Shown: positions 34,410 to 50,341 of the stretch, piece by piece
Layout of the letters: each line of letters starts with the position of its first letter
Position numbering within the stretch: position 1 is the stretch's first letter
From: Iris pallida
Lineage: Eukaryota > Streptophyta > Magnoliopsida > Asparagales > Iridaceae
Direction of reading: 5' to 3'
Length of the DNA: 64,000 nucleotides
NCBI GenBank assembly: GCA_029216955.1
Contig: JANAVB010003400.1
Location: 16,666,551-16,730,550 of the forward strand
Translations under genes and position numbers: made by a program
The notes under the pieces: generated by a model
Told to the model about the DNA's origin: nothing
What the model saw: the letters and a program-made list of their open reading frames with translations, nothing else
Database searches by the model: none

Positions 34410-36176
34410 AAGATAAATTGTTTGGTTACTTTACCGTACCAAGCAAGCCTGCGTATAGGATTAGAGTCTAGGATCTCATCCACATACTTGACCTCCTTCT
34501 CGTTTGACTCCTCGAGTTACATCTTGCTTGATCCCTTCTATCGTGATTCGTGCCTTTCATTTGTGCTTGACAGAGTTTAATAAGGTAACCCATACTAGGT
34601 GGACATGACCTATTGTCCCATCATCCTACTAGTTTAACTCTTGTAAGTTGGGTAGAATGCCTTACGACCTAACCTTCCTTATGACCTTAACCAAGTCTTA
34701 GACAAGTAGACGGTAGGACGACTGTATAGGTATCAACATAGAACATGACCTAGATTTTTAAGGACTTTGACCAAACTCTACTTTCTTTCAATCTTAATCT
34801 CACGTGCCTATGTTTTACCATCTTGACTAATATTGCTACTATAATCTAGTTTTGCAAGCTCATCCATCTATCGAGCTTGTTAATGACTTATGCAATTGAG
34901 CGCGCGCTTACTAACATATTGTCTAATCAGAACCGGTACATGATGGTCTGATCAACCGAGTGTACTTTGGTTTGCTTTTTAATATACCGTTTTACGTGGA
35001 TGGAGACATAGTTAAATTTGCCCTCTAAAAGCTCATCCACGTCTGCCTTGGCAATTCTCTTAAAATTATTCAGTCGTCTTTGCACCACGTAATCATATTC
35101 AATGTTATCTTCTTCGAACCCTATATTGCTTTCGCCCTTCACCTAGTTTAGAAGGACGAAGACGCTTGTACGTGAATTCCCTCTAGCTGTCCTATCACTT
35201 CTGTTCATTACCATTCAATGTGACTTTTATCTTCGTCTTAAGCTATTCGTCCTTTCCTCAACCCCAAACCTATTATCGTGACCTCCTAATCACTTGGATG
35301 ATTCCAATCATCCTCTTATTTGTGCTCTCAACCTAGATGACTAGTACACCGTTTCCTCCCTATGACCTATATCTCCTCAGTCCTAAATTATTCTCTTTAT
35401 TTCTTACTAATCTCTAATTCGTGTTATCATGATTTGCCTTAAACTAGCGACCTTCGTTCAATTCCATATCCATGATTTATTTTTGTCTCTCTAAATACAT
35501 GTTTGTGTAAACGTCGTCTCCTTGTCTTGCCTAATGATTTGATCGTGTTACGTAAGGATGGCAATATCCCCCCGAACCCGACGGGGACCCGATTTTTTTA
35601 CCCGATGGAGACGGGTTTGGGGATTTAAAAACGGGGATGGGGATGGGGACGGGGATGGGGATTAAAAAAATCCTCGATCGGATTCGGGGACGGGTATGGG
35701 TATAGTACACCCCGCCCCAATAAATCCCCGATCCCGATTACTTATATCCATATCCATATATGCAACCCTTTGGAAATGGTATGTTCTCTTGATCTAACTA
35801 GTAATATATATATTTATTTTATGAAAACCATTATTAACATGCCATGTAGTTTTTTGAATGAAAATAATTTTTTAAACTTATATAATGTACATGAAAATTT
35901 GTTAATCGAACGAGAGACGGAGATGAGAAAATTCGGCCCCGAAAGTGCTAACGAGGTGGGGACGGGGACGGGGACGGGGAATACATTGTTTAACGGGGAT
36001 GGGGATAGGGGTAAAAAATAAAACCCAACGGGGAATGGGGACAGGGATGGGGATTCAAACACTACTCAGGGATGGGGATGGGGGATATGGTCCCCGGCCC
36101 CTACCCGCCCCATTGCCATCCCTAGTGTTACGTATCGATATATCCTTGTACCTTCTCAAACCCCCTACTTATTTTT
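34410..36176 (+). other. E3 internal domain, non-coding, with hAT-like insertion
   Basis: Close relative of the E2 internal domain, starting GTC-AAGATAAATTGTTTGG and staying alignable to its 3' end. No gag or pol. A hAT-like element with its 8-bp duplication occupies 35545-36132. Confidence 0.8.
35553..36124. mobile_element. Non-autonomous hAT-like element rich in GGGGATGGGGAC repeats
   Basis: Ends TAAGGATGGCAAT and ATTGCCATCCCTA are inverted, and an 8-bp direct repeat, GTGTTACG (35545-35552 and 36125-36132), flanks it; that duplication length is the hAT hallmark. Plant hAT miniature elements with a GGGATGGCAAT end are well known. Just inside both ends lie degenerate arrays of GGGGATGGGGAC-type repeats. 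No transposase frame is present. Confidence 0.88.
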
Positions 36177-36212
36177 AATTTCGAGGGCGAAATTCTTATA
36201 AGTTGGGTAGGA
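36177..36212 (+). other. E3 pre-polypurine hairpin and polypurine tract
   Basis: AATTTCG and CGAAATT pair around AGGG (36177-36194), then AAGTTGGGTAGGA abuts the right LTR. Confidence 0.8.
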
Positions 36213-39200
36213 TGTAAAACCCCTAAATTTTCACTATGATGTTAAAATTTTATTTGGTATTGATTTTTGTTTTCGAATTTGAACGTCGCGTGCAAAATTT
36301 CATTTTTTTCATATTTGCTCGTCGAGTGCGAATATGTGCGAGGTATATATTTTGAAAACGCTTTATTTATGGACTTTAAAAAACATACAGTTCATTTCAA
36401 TATTAGTATAGTAAATATTTTATTTTGTTTGAAATAGAAATTTTTGTCGCACTAGTGGCAATTTTTATTTAATTATTCCGATTCAAAAATAATATATATA
36501 TAGATATTTTACTAGTTGAATGCGAAGTACACGAAATTTGATTCGTGTAGACGATTTAAATTTTTAAAATTTATTTATGTAGATGTTTTGAAATTTGGAA
36601 GTTATATTTATCTTAATTTAAATAAAAGAAAAGGGTATGTTGTAATTATTTTCTATTTAAATAATTATCATAATTTTTGAAATTTATTTGTTATTTAAAT
36701 TTATAGAAAGATATTTCGAGTTTCATGGTGGTAATTTAAATTATGATTAGGCTTTATTGCTTTAATTTAAATAGTTACTTTAAACATGTAATATATCTAT
36801 ATTTAAGTTAGATTGAACTTAATTAGCTTTAAATTAAATTTAGATTGAGATTTGATTGAATTTTATAGTGAAGTTATCTAATGGAGATTTAAATAAATTG
36901 TAGTCCTTATCTATCTCAGCTACCTCCACCCTATAAATAGGGAGCCTGTCATTGTTCTCTTCACACAAACTCCTCCATCACCAAACACAACATCGTGTAC
37001 CGTGTCCGTGTCCAGATCCTTCTTTCCATCCACTATAATATTTACAATTGCATTATCATCTACTTGTTGGGCATCCCTTGACACGAACCAAATACTCAAA
37101 TTTTAACCCTAAGCCATGTCCATGTTTGTCTCGCCGCCTTGGCCACCCCACAACTGTCTCAACCACTCCGGCCAGATCCTCATCCAACGTCGCCCACACC
37201 CAGAGACGGCCATTCCTGCCCTTATGCCAATAGCCACCACTGCCATCCCCTCGAAATCACCTTCGCAACCACCAACCAATGATCCTGACCGCTGACCCCG
37301 CAGCTCCCCTGACTGTCACCATGATATTGCTCCTACCATGTACGATCACCGGAACCACCACAGCCATCGACAAACCCCCTCCGCTTGGACCCGCCAATGT
37401 CAGAACCCCTAAAAATCCTCCACCCGCACCCTGCAAACTCCGGCCATCCTCACTGTCCCTACAGTTACATCCAGCCACCACATCGTCCGGTGACCACCAC
37501 CATTTCCATAAAATAAATATCAAAAACCAATACTTACTCAATGACGGTGCCGCCACACCCCTCATCCACTGAGCGCCGTACTGAGGTCATCGAGTTGTTG
37601 TGCTCGTCGTCTCGAATCGAAGCCCGACGACCCCTCGCGTCTCGGGAGCTACAGCCAGCACTGGCTGTCTTCGGTACCGTGCTGGATCCGGAGCGCTGAG
37701 ACTACCGTGCAAGTCACCCACGGCCAACCAATCTCGTCAGCGCTTATCCGATTGCGGTCTCCGCCCAACGCTCCACCTCCTCGGGAACGGCCGCATTTTC
37801 CCTGTCTTATCGTCATGTCCGATCCAACAGCTGGCCACCTTTCTATCCAAAGCCGGTTGAACCCGCCTTGTCGAGTCATCGTCGCCGCGTCTCCATACTA
37901 GCGTCGTATAGACTCCCTGAAACCAGCCGACGAGCTTCCACCGCCAGACCGAGATAATGTCGGTCGTGCCCCATGCTCCTGCCGTGCCTCTCCGATACCG
38001 GGACTGCTCTGCGCCGGCAGCGGCGAACTCCACCAACCCTCCGCCGGTTCCCGATCGCGCACGAACCCTTGGTTAGCCACCTATTATCATCCCTCTCCTT
38101 CTTCCTTTCTTCACTCGATCCCCTTCTCAAAAGTTCTAAACCTTTCAGTTATTATTTTTTTTCCTTTCATTTTCTTCTCTGTTGGGAACCGAGTAATATA
38201 CTATACTTAGGTTTGTTCTTTTCCTGCTTTATTTTCTTTTGGTGTTTGTTAAATTACTACCCTCTATTATATTATTGTATTACAGATAGTATTTCCAATA
38301 ATATGTAATATATGTATATAATATATTGGTATAAGAATTATTAGGTATAATTTATATTAGTATTATTTTATGAGACATTTTCTGTAGCTTTGAAACCTAC
38401 AAATTATGTTTCGACACAAATTAGGTTTTTGCCTTACAATGATTCTCATATTTTCATAGATTATCTTAACCTATTTTGAACTAACAAATATATTTTTCCA
38501 ATATTATAAATACTTTTCCAAAATATTATAAGTATTATTCCCTCAAAATTTCTTCTATTATCAATCCCTTTCTATGACTAATTCCATATTCCTATCTCCC
38601 CGCAACTTCAGACCTCTACACATCGAACATGACTATTGGATTATTCGGAACATGTCAGAACACCTGACATCACACCAGGCAAGACATCTTGCCCTTACTG
38701 TTTATTTACTTGCTCAATATCATGCATGGTTTTACTTATTATTTAATTTTAGCAAATGTAAAAATTGTTCTTTCAAAAACCATATATAGATGCAAATTAC
38801 TATACTCTAGTTTTTTTATGCATTGACCTAGAGTTAAAAGACTGTCTTTGGTATACTGCATGTCTAGAGATCTTAGCGGTTATTAGCAGTATCGTGATGT
38901 GGATACAACACGTGTAGTGCACGGGATGGAAGAAGAAAGATATTAGGCGTAGGGGCTTTCACTCGTTTATTTTCCTCTAGATGCCCTTAGAGACTCAGTT
39001 GAGTGCTAATGGGCCGTGCATTTACTTTCCTCTAGCTGCCGTTAGTGACTCAACCGAGAGCTAGTGTGCCATGCACTTATTTACTTTTCTCTAGATGCCA
39101 CTAGTGCCTCAGTTGAAATGCTAACATGCCGTACCTCTATCTTTGGAAAGCCCCTGTGTGGAACGTTGTCTTCAAAGTGCATTTTCATATAGAATGGTTA

Positions 39201-39656
39201 AGGACCTTTATCTGATTTTCGGTTGAGCTAACTATATTCAGTTTATGGCATGATATTATGTGTCTTGTTACGTCCCTCTGAGGACCTGGTGATTTCTTCA
39301 GGTGTGCTTTTGTGATGTTGCGCAGGTGCTCTAGCCAAGGCCATGACTTGCTCTCTTCCATCAAGGATGATTGCACTTGAATCGCCTTCGTATCGCTCGA
39401 CAAGTTCCTTAATTTTGTATTTCTCTCTTTGTTGGTAGTGGATTTTTCTTCGCCCAACGACTTGTTTAAACAATAATTCATAAGTTATTATAAATTCTTT
39501 CTTTCTTATTTGTGGATGAGATTAGTGTCGTGGATTTATACATTTTACAGCTTATGTATACATACGATGGTTCCATATATTGGAGTATACTTCGTATGTA
39601 TGCAGCTGGCATGATTACGTTCCTAGTCCTACGTATTTTGGGACTGGGGCGTTATA
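36213..39656 (+). repeat. E3 3' LTR
   Basis: Copy of 30953-34383. It keeps the TATA box at 36931, a GGCAAG/CTTGCC dyad at 38677-38693, the three ~64-bp repeats (about 38965-39130) and an intact ACCTGG/TCAGGT hairpin at 39284-39303. Its last bases are ATA instead of ACA. Confidence 0.93.
36931..36940 (+). promoter_or_regulatory. TATA box, E3 3' LTR
   Basis: CTATAAATAG, unchanged from the left LTR. Confidence 0.75.
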
Positions 39657-40411
39657 ATATTTTCCTGTATATGTCATGCTCTCTCTCTCTCTCTCTTGTA
39701 CTTGGTGTCGGAACGGAGAAGTACTAATAGATATGTGATTAGACCTTAGACCATGTTTTATTTTCTGTACAGTAGACCTTGATAAATAAAGTGGACAATG
39801 ATAAATAAAGTAGACCTTATAATTGAGTTAGACCTTGTGGTGTAACTGTCCCCAGGCCGATCACATATCGAAAGAGTACTTCAAAACACATAGATAGTTA
39901 TATTCTCCTGTTCTACTCGTTAAATGCTATCATATATTTTTATGTCTATTATTCCTCATGTTTCCTGTTACTTTTGTCTGGATATTCTCACCATGTATTT
40001 TATGACTAACCATTGTCTTATAGTCGTTAACATATGCTTGAAACTGCATTCAATAAATTGTACTCATTCCATTCTTGCCTGGAAACCAATATTTTACAGA
40101 TTAGTTGTTGTTGCTATTAGTATCGGATTCTCGGGAAGACATGGGTACATACGGAGGTCAAACCTAGAGACTAGTTAGATAGTTGAGTATTTATCTAGTT
40201 GCCTTTTATAATTTTGTGAGACGTTGTACTTTGTATTCAAATGTAAACTTGTGAATATTGTAACTAATTTAGATGTTGTGAATGAGCAATAATAATTGTT
40301 TTGTGAGCATGTTGTTTATTACAGGCTTGATAGTGTTCTACCACCGATACCGCTGCGTAGGCTGGCTTGGACACGCACTCATATCCCGAAAAGCGGGTGC
40401 GGGTTGTGACA
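39657..40411 (+). repeat. LTR A, third segment (3' end)
   Basis: Begins with the second ATATT, has a (CT)n run at about 39681-39698 and short repeats of TAGACCTTGATAAATAAAGT type (about 39770-39835). It shares CATGTATTTTATGAC and TTGTCTTATAGTCGTTAA with LTR B near 45540 and ends with the family terminal block CGTAGGCTGGCTTGGACACG and GGGTTGTGACA. The bases that follow are protease-coding DNA of P with no primer site, which fits a downstream LTR end. Confidence 0.75.
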
Positions 40412-40771
40412 TCAACATTGTTTGATAGTGTTATTTTTTAGTTTTATATTTATTTCATTTTCTCATGAGAATCATATTCTTGCTGAATCTTTGGGTAGGA
40501 CTTGCAAGATCATGGCCAGAGGAGGCATTATCCTGGTCAATGATGTTTGCAAGGGATGGAGAGTTTCTGTAGGAGGCTGAGATTTGAGTGTGCGTTTACT
40601 CGTAGTGCCACTTCCGAGCTACAACATTGTACTGTGGATGGATTGGTTGAGTATACACTTTGCAAGCATAGATTGTAGAGGAGGTAGAGTTTTGTTCTAC
40701 CCGCCAGGAGTGCCAGAGTTTGAGTTTGCGAAAGGGTAGCGGAGCAGAGTGATGGTGCTATCTGCAGAGCT
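40412..40771 (+). pseudogene. Element P protease region (remnant)
   Basis: Right after LTR A the plus strand reads STLFDS, the start of the retroviral-type aspartic protease site (usually LFDSGAT), and then loses frame. The end of the domain is readable further on as LPSYNIVLWMDWLSIHF, where families of this kind usually have GMDWL. The middle is deleted. Gag and the first part of protease must lie left of element Q, outside the window. The enzyme would cut the Gag-Pol polyprotein; here it is dead. Confidence 0.72.
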
Positions 40772-41670
40772 TTGGTGGAAGAAAAAGAGTTGCTTCATCC
40801 TTTGATTGCAGAGTTTATGGATATATTTTTAAATGAGTTGCTGGGGTTGCTGCCGGACAGGGATATTGAGTTCTCTATAGACTTGGTGCTGGGTGTAGAG
40901 CCTATTTTGCAGCATATCTATAGGGTGAACAACAACACGTTGGCAGAGCTGAAGAAGGATGTGGATGAGTTGCAGGATAAGGGGTATATCAGATGAAGTT
41001 CTTCACCTTGGGGTGCTCTGATATTGTTTGTACCGAAGAAGGATGGATCAGTGCACATGTGCATCGATTACAGGGCTTTGAACAAACTCACTATAAAGAA
41101 CAAATACCCGTTGTCAAGGATTGATGACTTATTTGATCAGTTGAGTGGTGCGAAGGTATTCTCGAAGATAGACTTGAGATCAGGGTACCATCAAGTAAAG
41201 GTAAAGAAGGAGGATATTCCGAAAACTACTTTTCAGACTCGTTTTGGCTGGTATGACTTACAGTGATGCCGTTTGGGTTGATTAATTCCCCGATGGTGTT
41301 TATGAACTTGATGAACAAGGTATTTCATCACTACCTTGACAAGTTCGTTGTAGTATTTATTGATGATTTTCTCATCCATTCGAAGATGCCAGGAGAGCAC
41401 GAGGAGCATCTGAAAATTATATTGGAGACTCTTAGGAAGGAACAGCTGTACGAGAAGTTGTCGAAGTATGAGTTCTTCTTGGACATGGTGGAGTTCCCAG
41501 GGCATGTTGTGTCTTGTGATAGGATTTTAGTTGATCCAAAGAAGATTGCAGCAATGGAGTCCTGGACTACCCCGAGCTCAGTTGCAAAGATTCGGAGTTT
41601 CTTGGGTCTAGTACGCTATTATCGAAAGTTCGTACAGGGCTTTTCCAGGATTTTAGAACCGATGACCTGA
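40772..41670 (+). pseudogene. Element P reverse transcriptase (Ty3/gypsy chromovirus)
   Basis: Three joined plus frames give GLLPDRDIEFSIDLV, then [17 protein letters not shown], then [11 protein letters not shown], then MMPFGLINSP, the catalytic VVFIDDFLIHSK (FIDD form usual in chromoviruses), and KIRSFLGLVRYYRKFVQGFS. The order and spacing are those of Tekay/Del-like Ty3/gypsy elements. A TGA follows GYIR near 40996, a frameshift lies at 41260, and a TGA ends the block at 41671. The copy is inactive. Confidence 0.92.
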
Positions 41671-42330
41671 ATCACCAGGAAGGATATAGAGTTTATTTGG
41701 TCCGAGGAATGTTAGGCTGCCTTTGAGGAGCTGAAGAAGAGGTTGACTTCGGCTCCTATCTTGACGTTGCCATCAGGGTCAAGTGGATTCACTATCTATA
41801 GTGATTCTTCTGGGAAGGATTTGGGTTGTGTTCTTCAACAACATGAAAAAAATTTTGCCTATGCATCTAGGCAGTTACGTCCTTATGAGAAAAACTATCC
41901 ACTCATGATTTAGAGTTGACAAAAGTCACTTTTGCTTTGAAGCTATAGAAACACTATTTATACGGAGAGCGCATAGGAATCTTTACAGACCACAAGAGCT
42001 TGAAGTACATATTTACCTAGAAAGAGCTATATGAGGCAGAGACGGTAGTTAGAGGTGATGAAGGACTTCAATATCTCCTTATAATATCACACAGGAAAGG
42101 CCAACGTGGTAGCCGATGCCTTGAGCAGGTATACGGTAGCTATATACTTGACTTTAGACCATCACTTATTGGCAGATCTGAAGAGCTTGGGTATCGAGGT
42201 GGTAGTTCCTGGGATGGAGATACAGATGTCGGGCTTGTAAATTTAGTCAGAGCTCATGAACAAGATCAAGTCAGCACAGTTTGATGATGTGACTCAGAGA
42301 AGCATTAGAGAGCAGGTTTAGGCAAGATTA
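41671..42330 (+). pseudogene. Element P RNase H and connector
   Basis: The plus strand shows [26 protein letters not shown], a degraded FTDHKSL block ([18 protein letters not shown] near 41970-42010) and GKANVVADALSR near 42090-42130. RNase H removes the RNA strand during copying. Several in-frame stops and a small deletion near 41910 interrupt it. Confidence 0.85.
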
Positions 42331-43260
42331 TTGGATGACTTCTCTATTGCCGATGATGGTTCGTTGAGGCATGGTGCTAGATTGTGTGTGCCTAGTGGGG
42401 AGCTTTGCAAGGAGGTTCTTCAGGAAATGCATCGCTCTCAGTACTCTATGCATTATGTTGCCAACAAGATGTATAGGGATCTGAGAGAGCACGTGTGGTG
42501 GTATGGAAAAAAATGGAAGGTGACATATTTCGTATCCAGATGCTTAGTGTGCCAACAGGTGAAAACAGAAAGGCAGAGGCCAGGTGGACTGCTTCGGCCA
42601 TTACCCATTCTATAGTGGAACTGGAAATACATTACCATAGATTTTGTGTCTGGACTTCTACAGTCTCTAGGAAGGAAAGATGCGATTTGGGTCAACGTTG
42701 ACAGGTTGACTAAATTGGCCTACTTTTTGCCTTTTACGGCAGGTTTGTCTTCGGAGAAGCTGGCCGAGATGTATGTGAGGTAGATCGTCAGGTTGCACGG
42801 GGTTCCTGTGAGCATAGTCTCGGATCGAAATAGTTGTTTTATTTCTTATTTCTGGAGAAATTTGTAGGCTAGCTTGGGCACCCAGCTCATTTAGTATCGC
42901 ATATCACCCTAAGATAGATGGGTAGTGAGAAAGGACTATTCAGACTCTCGAGGATATGCTTCGTATATGTGTACTAGATTTTGGGGGATCTTGGGAGACC
43001 ATCTCCATTTGGTAGAGTTTGCTTACAACAACAGCTACCAGGCCAGTATAGAGATGTCACCATTTGAGGCTCTATATGGTCGAAGGTGTCGTACTCCCTT
43101 GTCTTGGGATGATGTTCGTGAGAGAGCTTTGTTTGGCCCGGAGATAATTGTAGATGCAGTAGAGAAGGTCAAGGTGATTAAAGATAGACTTCCGGTGGCA
43201 CATGACATACAATGGCATTGGGCCAATAACCACCAAAGACCTTTGGAGTTTGATGTATAG
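42331..43260 (+). pseudogene. Element P integrase
   Basis: The HHCC zinc-binding region is seen as MHRSQYSMHY followed by CLVCQQVK. Core motifs are ITIDFVSGL (first Asp), VSIVSDRN (second Asp), and a degraded TDGQSERT stretch where the glutamate should be, followed by AYNNSYQASIEMSPFEALYG. There are stops near 42615, 42780, 42870 and 42900-42930. The intact protein would join element DNA to the chromosome. Confidence 0.88.
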
Positions 43261-43440
43261 TTTAGATTTTGGTGTTTGTGATTGATTATGGTTTTTTGTT
43301 TTAGATTAAGTTTTAAGGCCTTACTTTATGATAGGTTGGCGATCTGGTATTCATGGGGATCTCTGCAACATAGGGCACGATTCGTTTTGGTGGAGGCGAG
43401 AAGCTTAGTCTGTGATTCATCAGACCTTTCAATATCCTTG

Positions 43441-43808
43441 AGAGAGTCGGCGCAGTGGCTTACCAACTAGACTTACCGCCTGCATTACAGGGAGTGTATA
43501 ACATATTCCACGTATCGCAGCTGATACGGTACGTGGTGGATCATAGTCACATTTTGGATCACTCCGAGGTCAAGGTGGGCCCGACTCTCAGTTATCAAGA
43601 GCAGCCAGTTAAGATTCTGGATCATCGGAAGAAGGTGCTCCGGAACCAGGATATACCCTTGGTTCTCATCCATAGAGGCATCACTCTTCGGGTGAGTCTA
43701 CCTGGGAGAGGGACAATGACATGCGAGAGCGTTACCCTTATCTCTTCGAGCCTTGAGGTATTAATCTTCTTTTGTTCTGATTGTGTTCCTTTGATAGTTT
43801 CGACTTTT
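43441..43808 (+). pseudogene. Element P integrase C-terminus
   Basis: The plus strand reads AYQLDLPPALQGVYNIFHVS, then DHSHILDHSEV, then SYQEQPVKILDHR, then NQDIPLV, the stretch before the chromodomain in Tekay/Del chromoviruses. The chromodomain itself (WEREDDM type) is recognisable only in M; here the frame is lost after about 43680 (GRGTMTCE). Confidence 0.82.
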
Positions 43809-43843
43809 AATTTCGAGGATAAAATTATTTTAAGGGGGTAAAC
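43809..43843 (+). other. P pre-polypurine dyad and polypurine tract
   Basis: AATTTCGAGGATAAAATT (43809-43826) keeps the dyad context, followed by AAGGGGGTA. It shows that the 3' end signal of the coding-free elements also ends a pol-bearing element. Confidence 0.75.
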
Positions 43844-45021
43844 TAGTCACTACCAAATTTCCAAATATTGGAAATTTTCTTATTTCATATTATTTTTTAT
43901 TGTTATATTTATTTATTTAAATTGTGTTAGTTATTATGGTTAGTGACTAACCTATTTGTTAGACTTGTGTTAGTGAACCGATTAGACTAAACACTAGATT
44001 AGAGCACAACAATTAGCATGACATGATTCGTGGACCAAATCATTGGACTAGGCCCAATTATACCCATTTAGTCATGCCATTTAGGTAAATTAGGATTAGA
44101 CTATTTACCAAAAAAGGTTTACAGCCTTCCATGCATTAATTAGCCCCCATGACAAGTTTTAGAGGGCATATTAGAAATTATGGATTAGAGTGAGAGCCCT
44201 ATTATGGCCGGCCACTTGAGAGGTGGACAGTAATTCTTTCATTTCACTCCATTCCAATTCATCCTAATTTGGCATTCTTTCCCAAATTGAGTCATTCCTC
44301 TACCAATTTATCTCAAATTTCACTAAATTTCTCATCCATCACTCTTATTCCCATCACTTGAAGGAACATAGGAGCTTGGAGACTAGGTGCACTAGAAGAG
44401 GAGTCCATTTGCTGAGAGCTTCTTATCCGGATCGTATCCAATTAGCTTTTTATTAGGAATCCATCTCCCAGTAGGTATACACCTCAATTTCCTCTCTAAT
44501 TAGACTCTAATGGTTCAACTTAACCCTTAGGATTTCACTCATGGACTAGGACTACCCATAGGAAGAAGATCTAGACTCTAGTCACTCTCTATGTGAAAGT
44601 TATATTGGGTTTGTGCCAATTTTGGGAGAATTCCGAGATTTGTGCACCAAGTGTTTGTCATTTGGTTTATTAGATCTATTTAGATTAGATTTGGTTGTGT
44701 GTGCCTAGATTCGTGTCCATAATTGGATATAAGTAGGTCGTATCACGATACGGCAGGAAACAAAGTCATTTTGGAAGATTTTCCCTCCGATACTTGTGGT
44801 ACCATGTCCAATTTCACATGACAAATGACACTAGCTATATTATGCTCTAGTTATATTCATATACCTATTTTAGACTTGCTCATATGATTTGGTAGGATTC
44901 GGACAAGGTTTGGTATAGGTATCTTGGCCGTATCACAAGCGTATCAAAGACTAGTACGATACGGGGGTGTTGCACGCCAAGTGTTTGTGTTTGTGCATGT
45001 GTATGTGCATCTTGTGGATAC
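43844..45021 (+). repeat. 3' LTR of element P (interrupted)
   Basis: Non-coding DNA after the P purine tract, beginning TAGTCACTACCAAATTTCC, apparently a decayed TG start. It has a GGCCGGCCACTTGAGAGG leader-like word near 44207 and no gene. It stops at 45021, where LTR B of M begins in the opposite direction. GATAC at 45017-45021 would be the M target duplication, but the partner copy is lost. Confidence 0.65.
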
Positions 45022-49092
<4,071 letters not shown>

Positions 49093-49128
49093 TCCTACCC
49101 AACTTAAAACAATTTTATCTTCAAAATT
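49093..49128 (-). other. M pre-polypurine dyad and polypurine tract
   Basis: On the minus strand AATTTT and AAAATT form a dyad (49111-49128), followed by AAGTTGGGTAGGA next to LTR B. Confidence 0.75.
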
Positions 49129-49175
49129 AAAATAATATCGGGGTGGCATGTAATGCAATGTAGAATTAAAGGGAA

Positions 49176-49403
49176 CTAACAACTGAATGTCGTACCTTGG
49201 TTTTCGAACAAATGCGGGTAGCGATTCCGAATGTCGTCCTCACGCTCCCAAGTAGACTCTCCTGGCGAGTGATGCTTCCATGCCACACGAACTAATGGTA
49301 TAGACTGATTCGGCAATACCTTCACTCGGCGATCAAGGATGCCTACTGGTTGCTCTTGGTACGACAAGCTCAGTCCAACAATGATCTCAGAGTGATCAAG
49401 CAC
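49176..49403 (-). pseudogene. Element M chromodomain end of integrase
   Basis: The minus strand reads LDHSEIIVG, then SYQEQPVGILDRR, then SIPLVRVAWKHHSPGESTWE, then DDIRNRYPHLF. The W-x-x-H plus EATWEREDDM-type motif is the chromodomain of Tekay/Del chromoviruses, which targets insertion to heterochromatin. It is out of frame with the integrase core to its right. Confidence 0.88.
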
Positions 49404-50341
49404 ATGACTACTTTATGCCACATATTGCCTCAATTGCGACATATAAAATACATCATGTACTCCCTCAAGTGACAGTGGCAATGCCAATCTATAGGCAACC
49501 TCTCCAACTTGTTCCAAGACATCAAAAGGGCCGATGTATCTTGGACTCAACTTTCCACGTCCTTCGAATCGAATCGAGCCTCTCGTGGGGATATCTTTAA
49601 GAAAATATGATCGCCTTCCTTAAACACTAAAGACCGACGACGATTGTCCGCCCACTGCTTCTGTCGATTCTACGTTGCTCGCAGGTGGTCTTGGATCTTC
49701 TTCACCTTCTCCACTGTGCTCACAACCAACTCGGGACCCAATATGTGTCGCTCTCCTATGTCGCTCAAACAAACAGAAGATCGACACTTTATACCATACA
49801 ACGCTTCAAATAGGGCCATCTGAATGCTCGCTTGATAGCAATTATTGTAGGAACTCTACAAGATGAAGGTGGTCTTCCCATGATCCGCTAAGTCTAGCAT
49901 ATACGCTCTCAACATATCCTCTAGCGTCTGAATAGTACGCTCTGACTGGCCGTCTGTCGGCGGATGGTACGCCGTGCTAAACTTCAAATGCGTACCCAAA
50001 CTTTCTTGCATGCTCCTCCAAAAGTGCAAGGTGAACCTTGAAATATGATCCGACACGATGCTAACTGGTACACTGTGTAGCTTCACTATTTGCTTCATAT
50101 ATATCTCCGCCAAAACTTCTGTGGACTGTCCCACTCTAAAAGGTAAGAAATAGGCCGATTTGATAAGTCTATCAATAATCACCCATATCGTATCACGTCC
50201 ACTAGGACTCCGAAGAAATCCTGTGACGAAGTCCATCGTAATGTGCTCCCACTTCCTCTCAGAAATGGGTAAAGGCTGCAATAATCCGGTCGTCCTCTGG
50301 TGCTCGGCCTTCACTTGTTGGCATACCAAACACTTGGCCAC
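49404..50341 (-). pseudogene. Element M integrase core
   Basis: The minus frame 50341-49856 gives KCLVCQQVK (last zinc ligands), ITMDFVTGFL, VSIVSDHISRF and TDGQSERTIQTLEDMLRAYM, so all three acidic catalytic positions (D, D, E) are present. A stop follows DHGKTTFIL. Downstream to about 49500 a second frame continues with YQASIQMALFEALYG. The core is the best preserved part of M. Confidence 0.9.

Larger units (their letters stand above)
30953..39656 (+). mobile_element. E3: complete non-coding LTR retrotransposon with 3.4 kb LTRs
   Basis: LTRs 30953-34383 and 36213-39656 start TGTAAAACCCCTAAATTTTC. The left ends TGTTACA and the right is decayed to GTTATA. ATATT is duplicated at 30948-30952 and 39657-39661. 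The internal domain is 1829 bp, or about 1250 bp once the hAT-like insertion is removed, and has no coding capacity. Primer site and purine tract match E2. It lies in LTR A. Confidence 0.93.
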
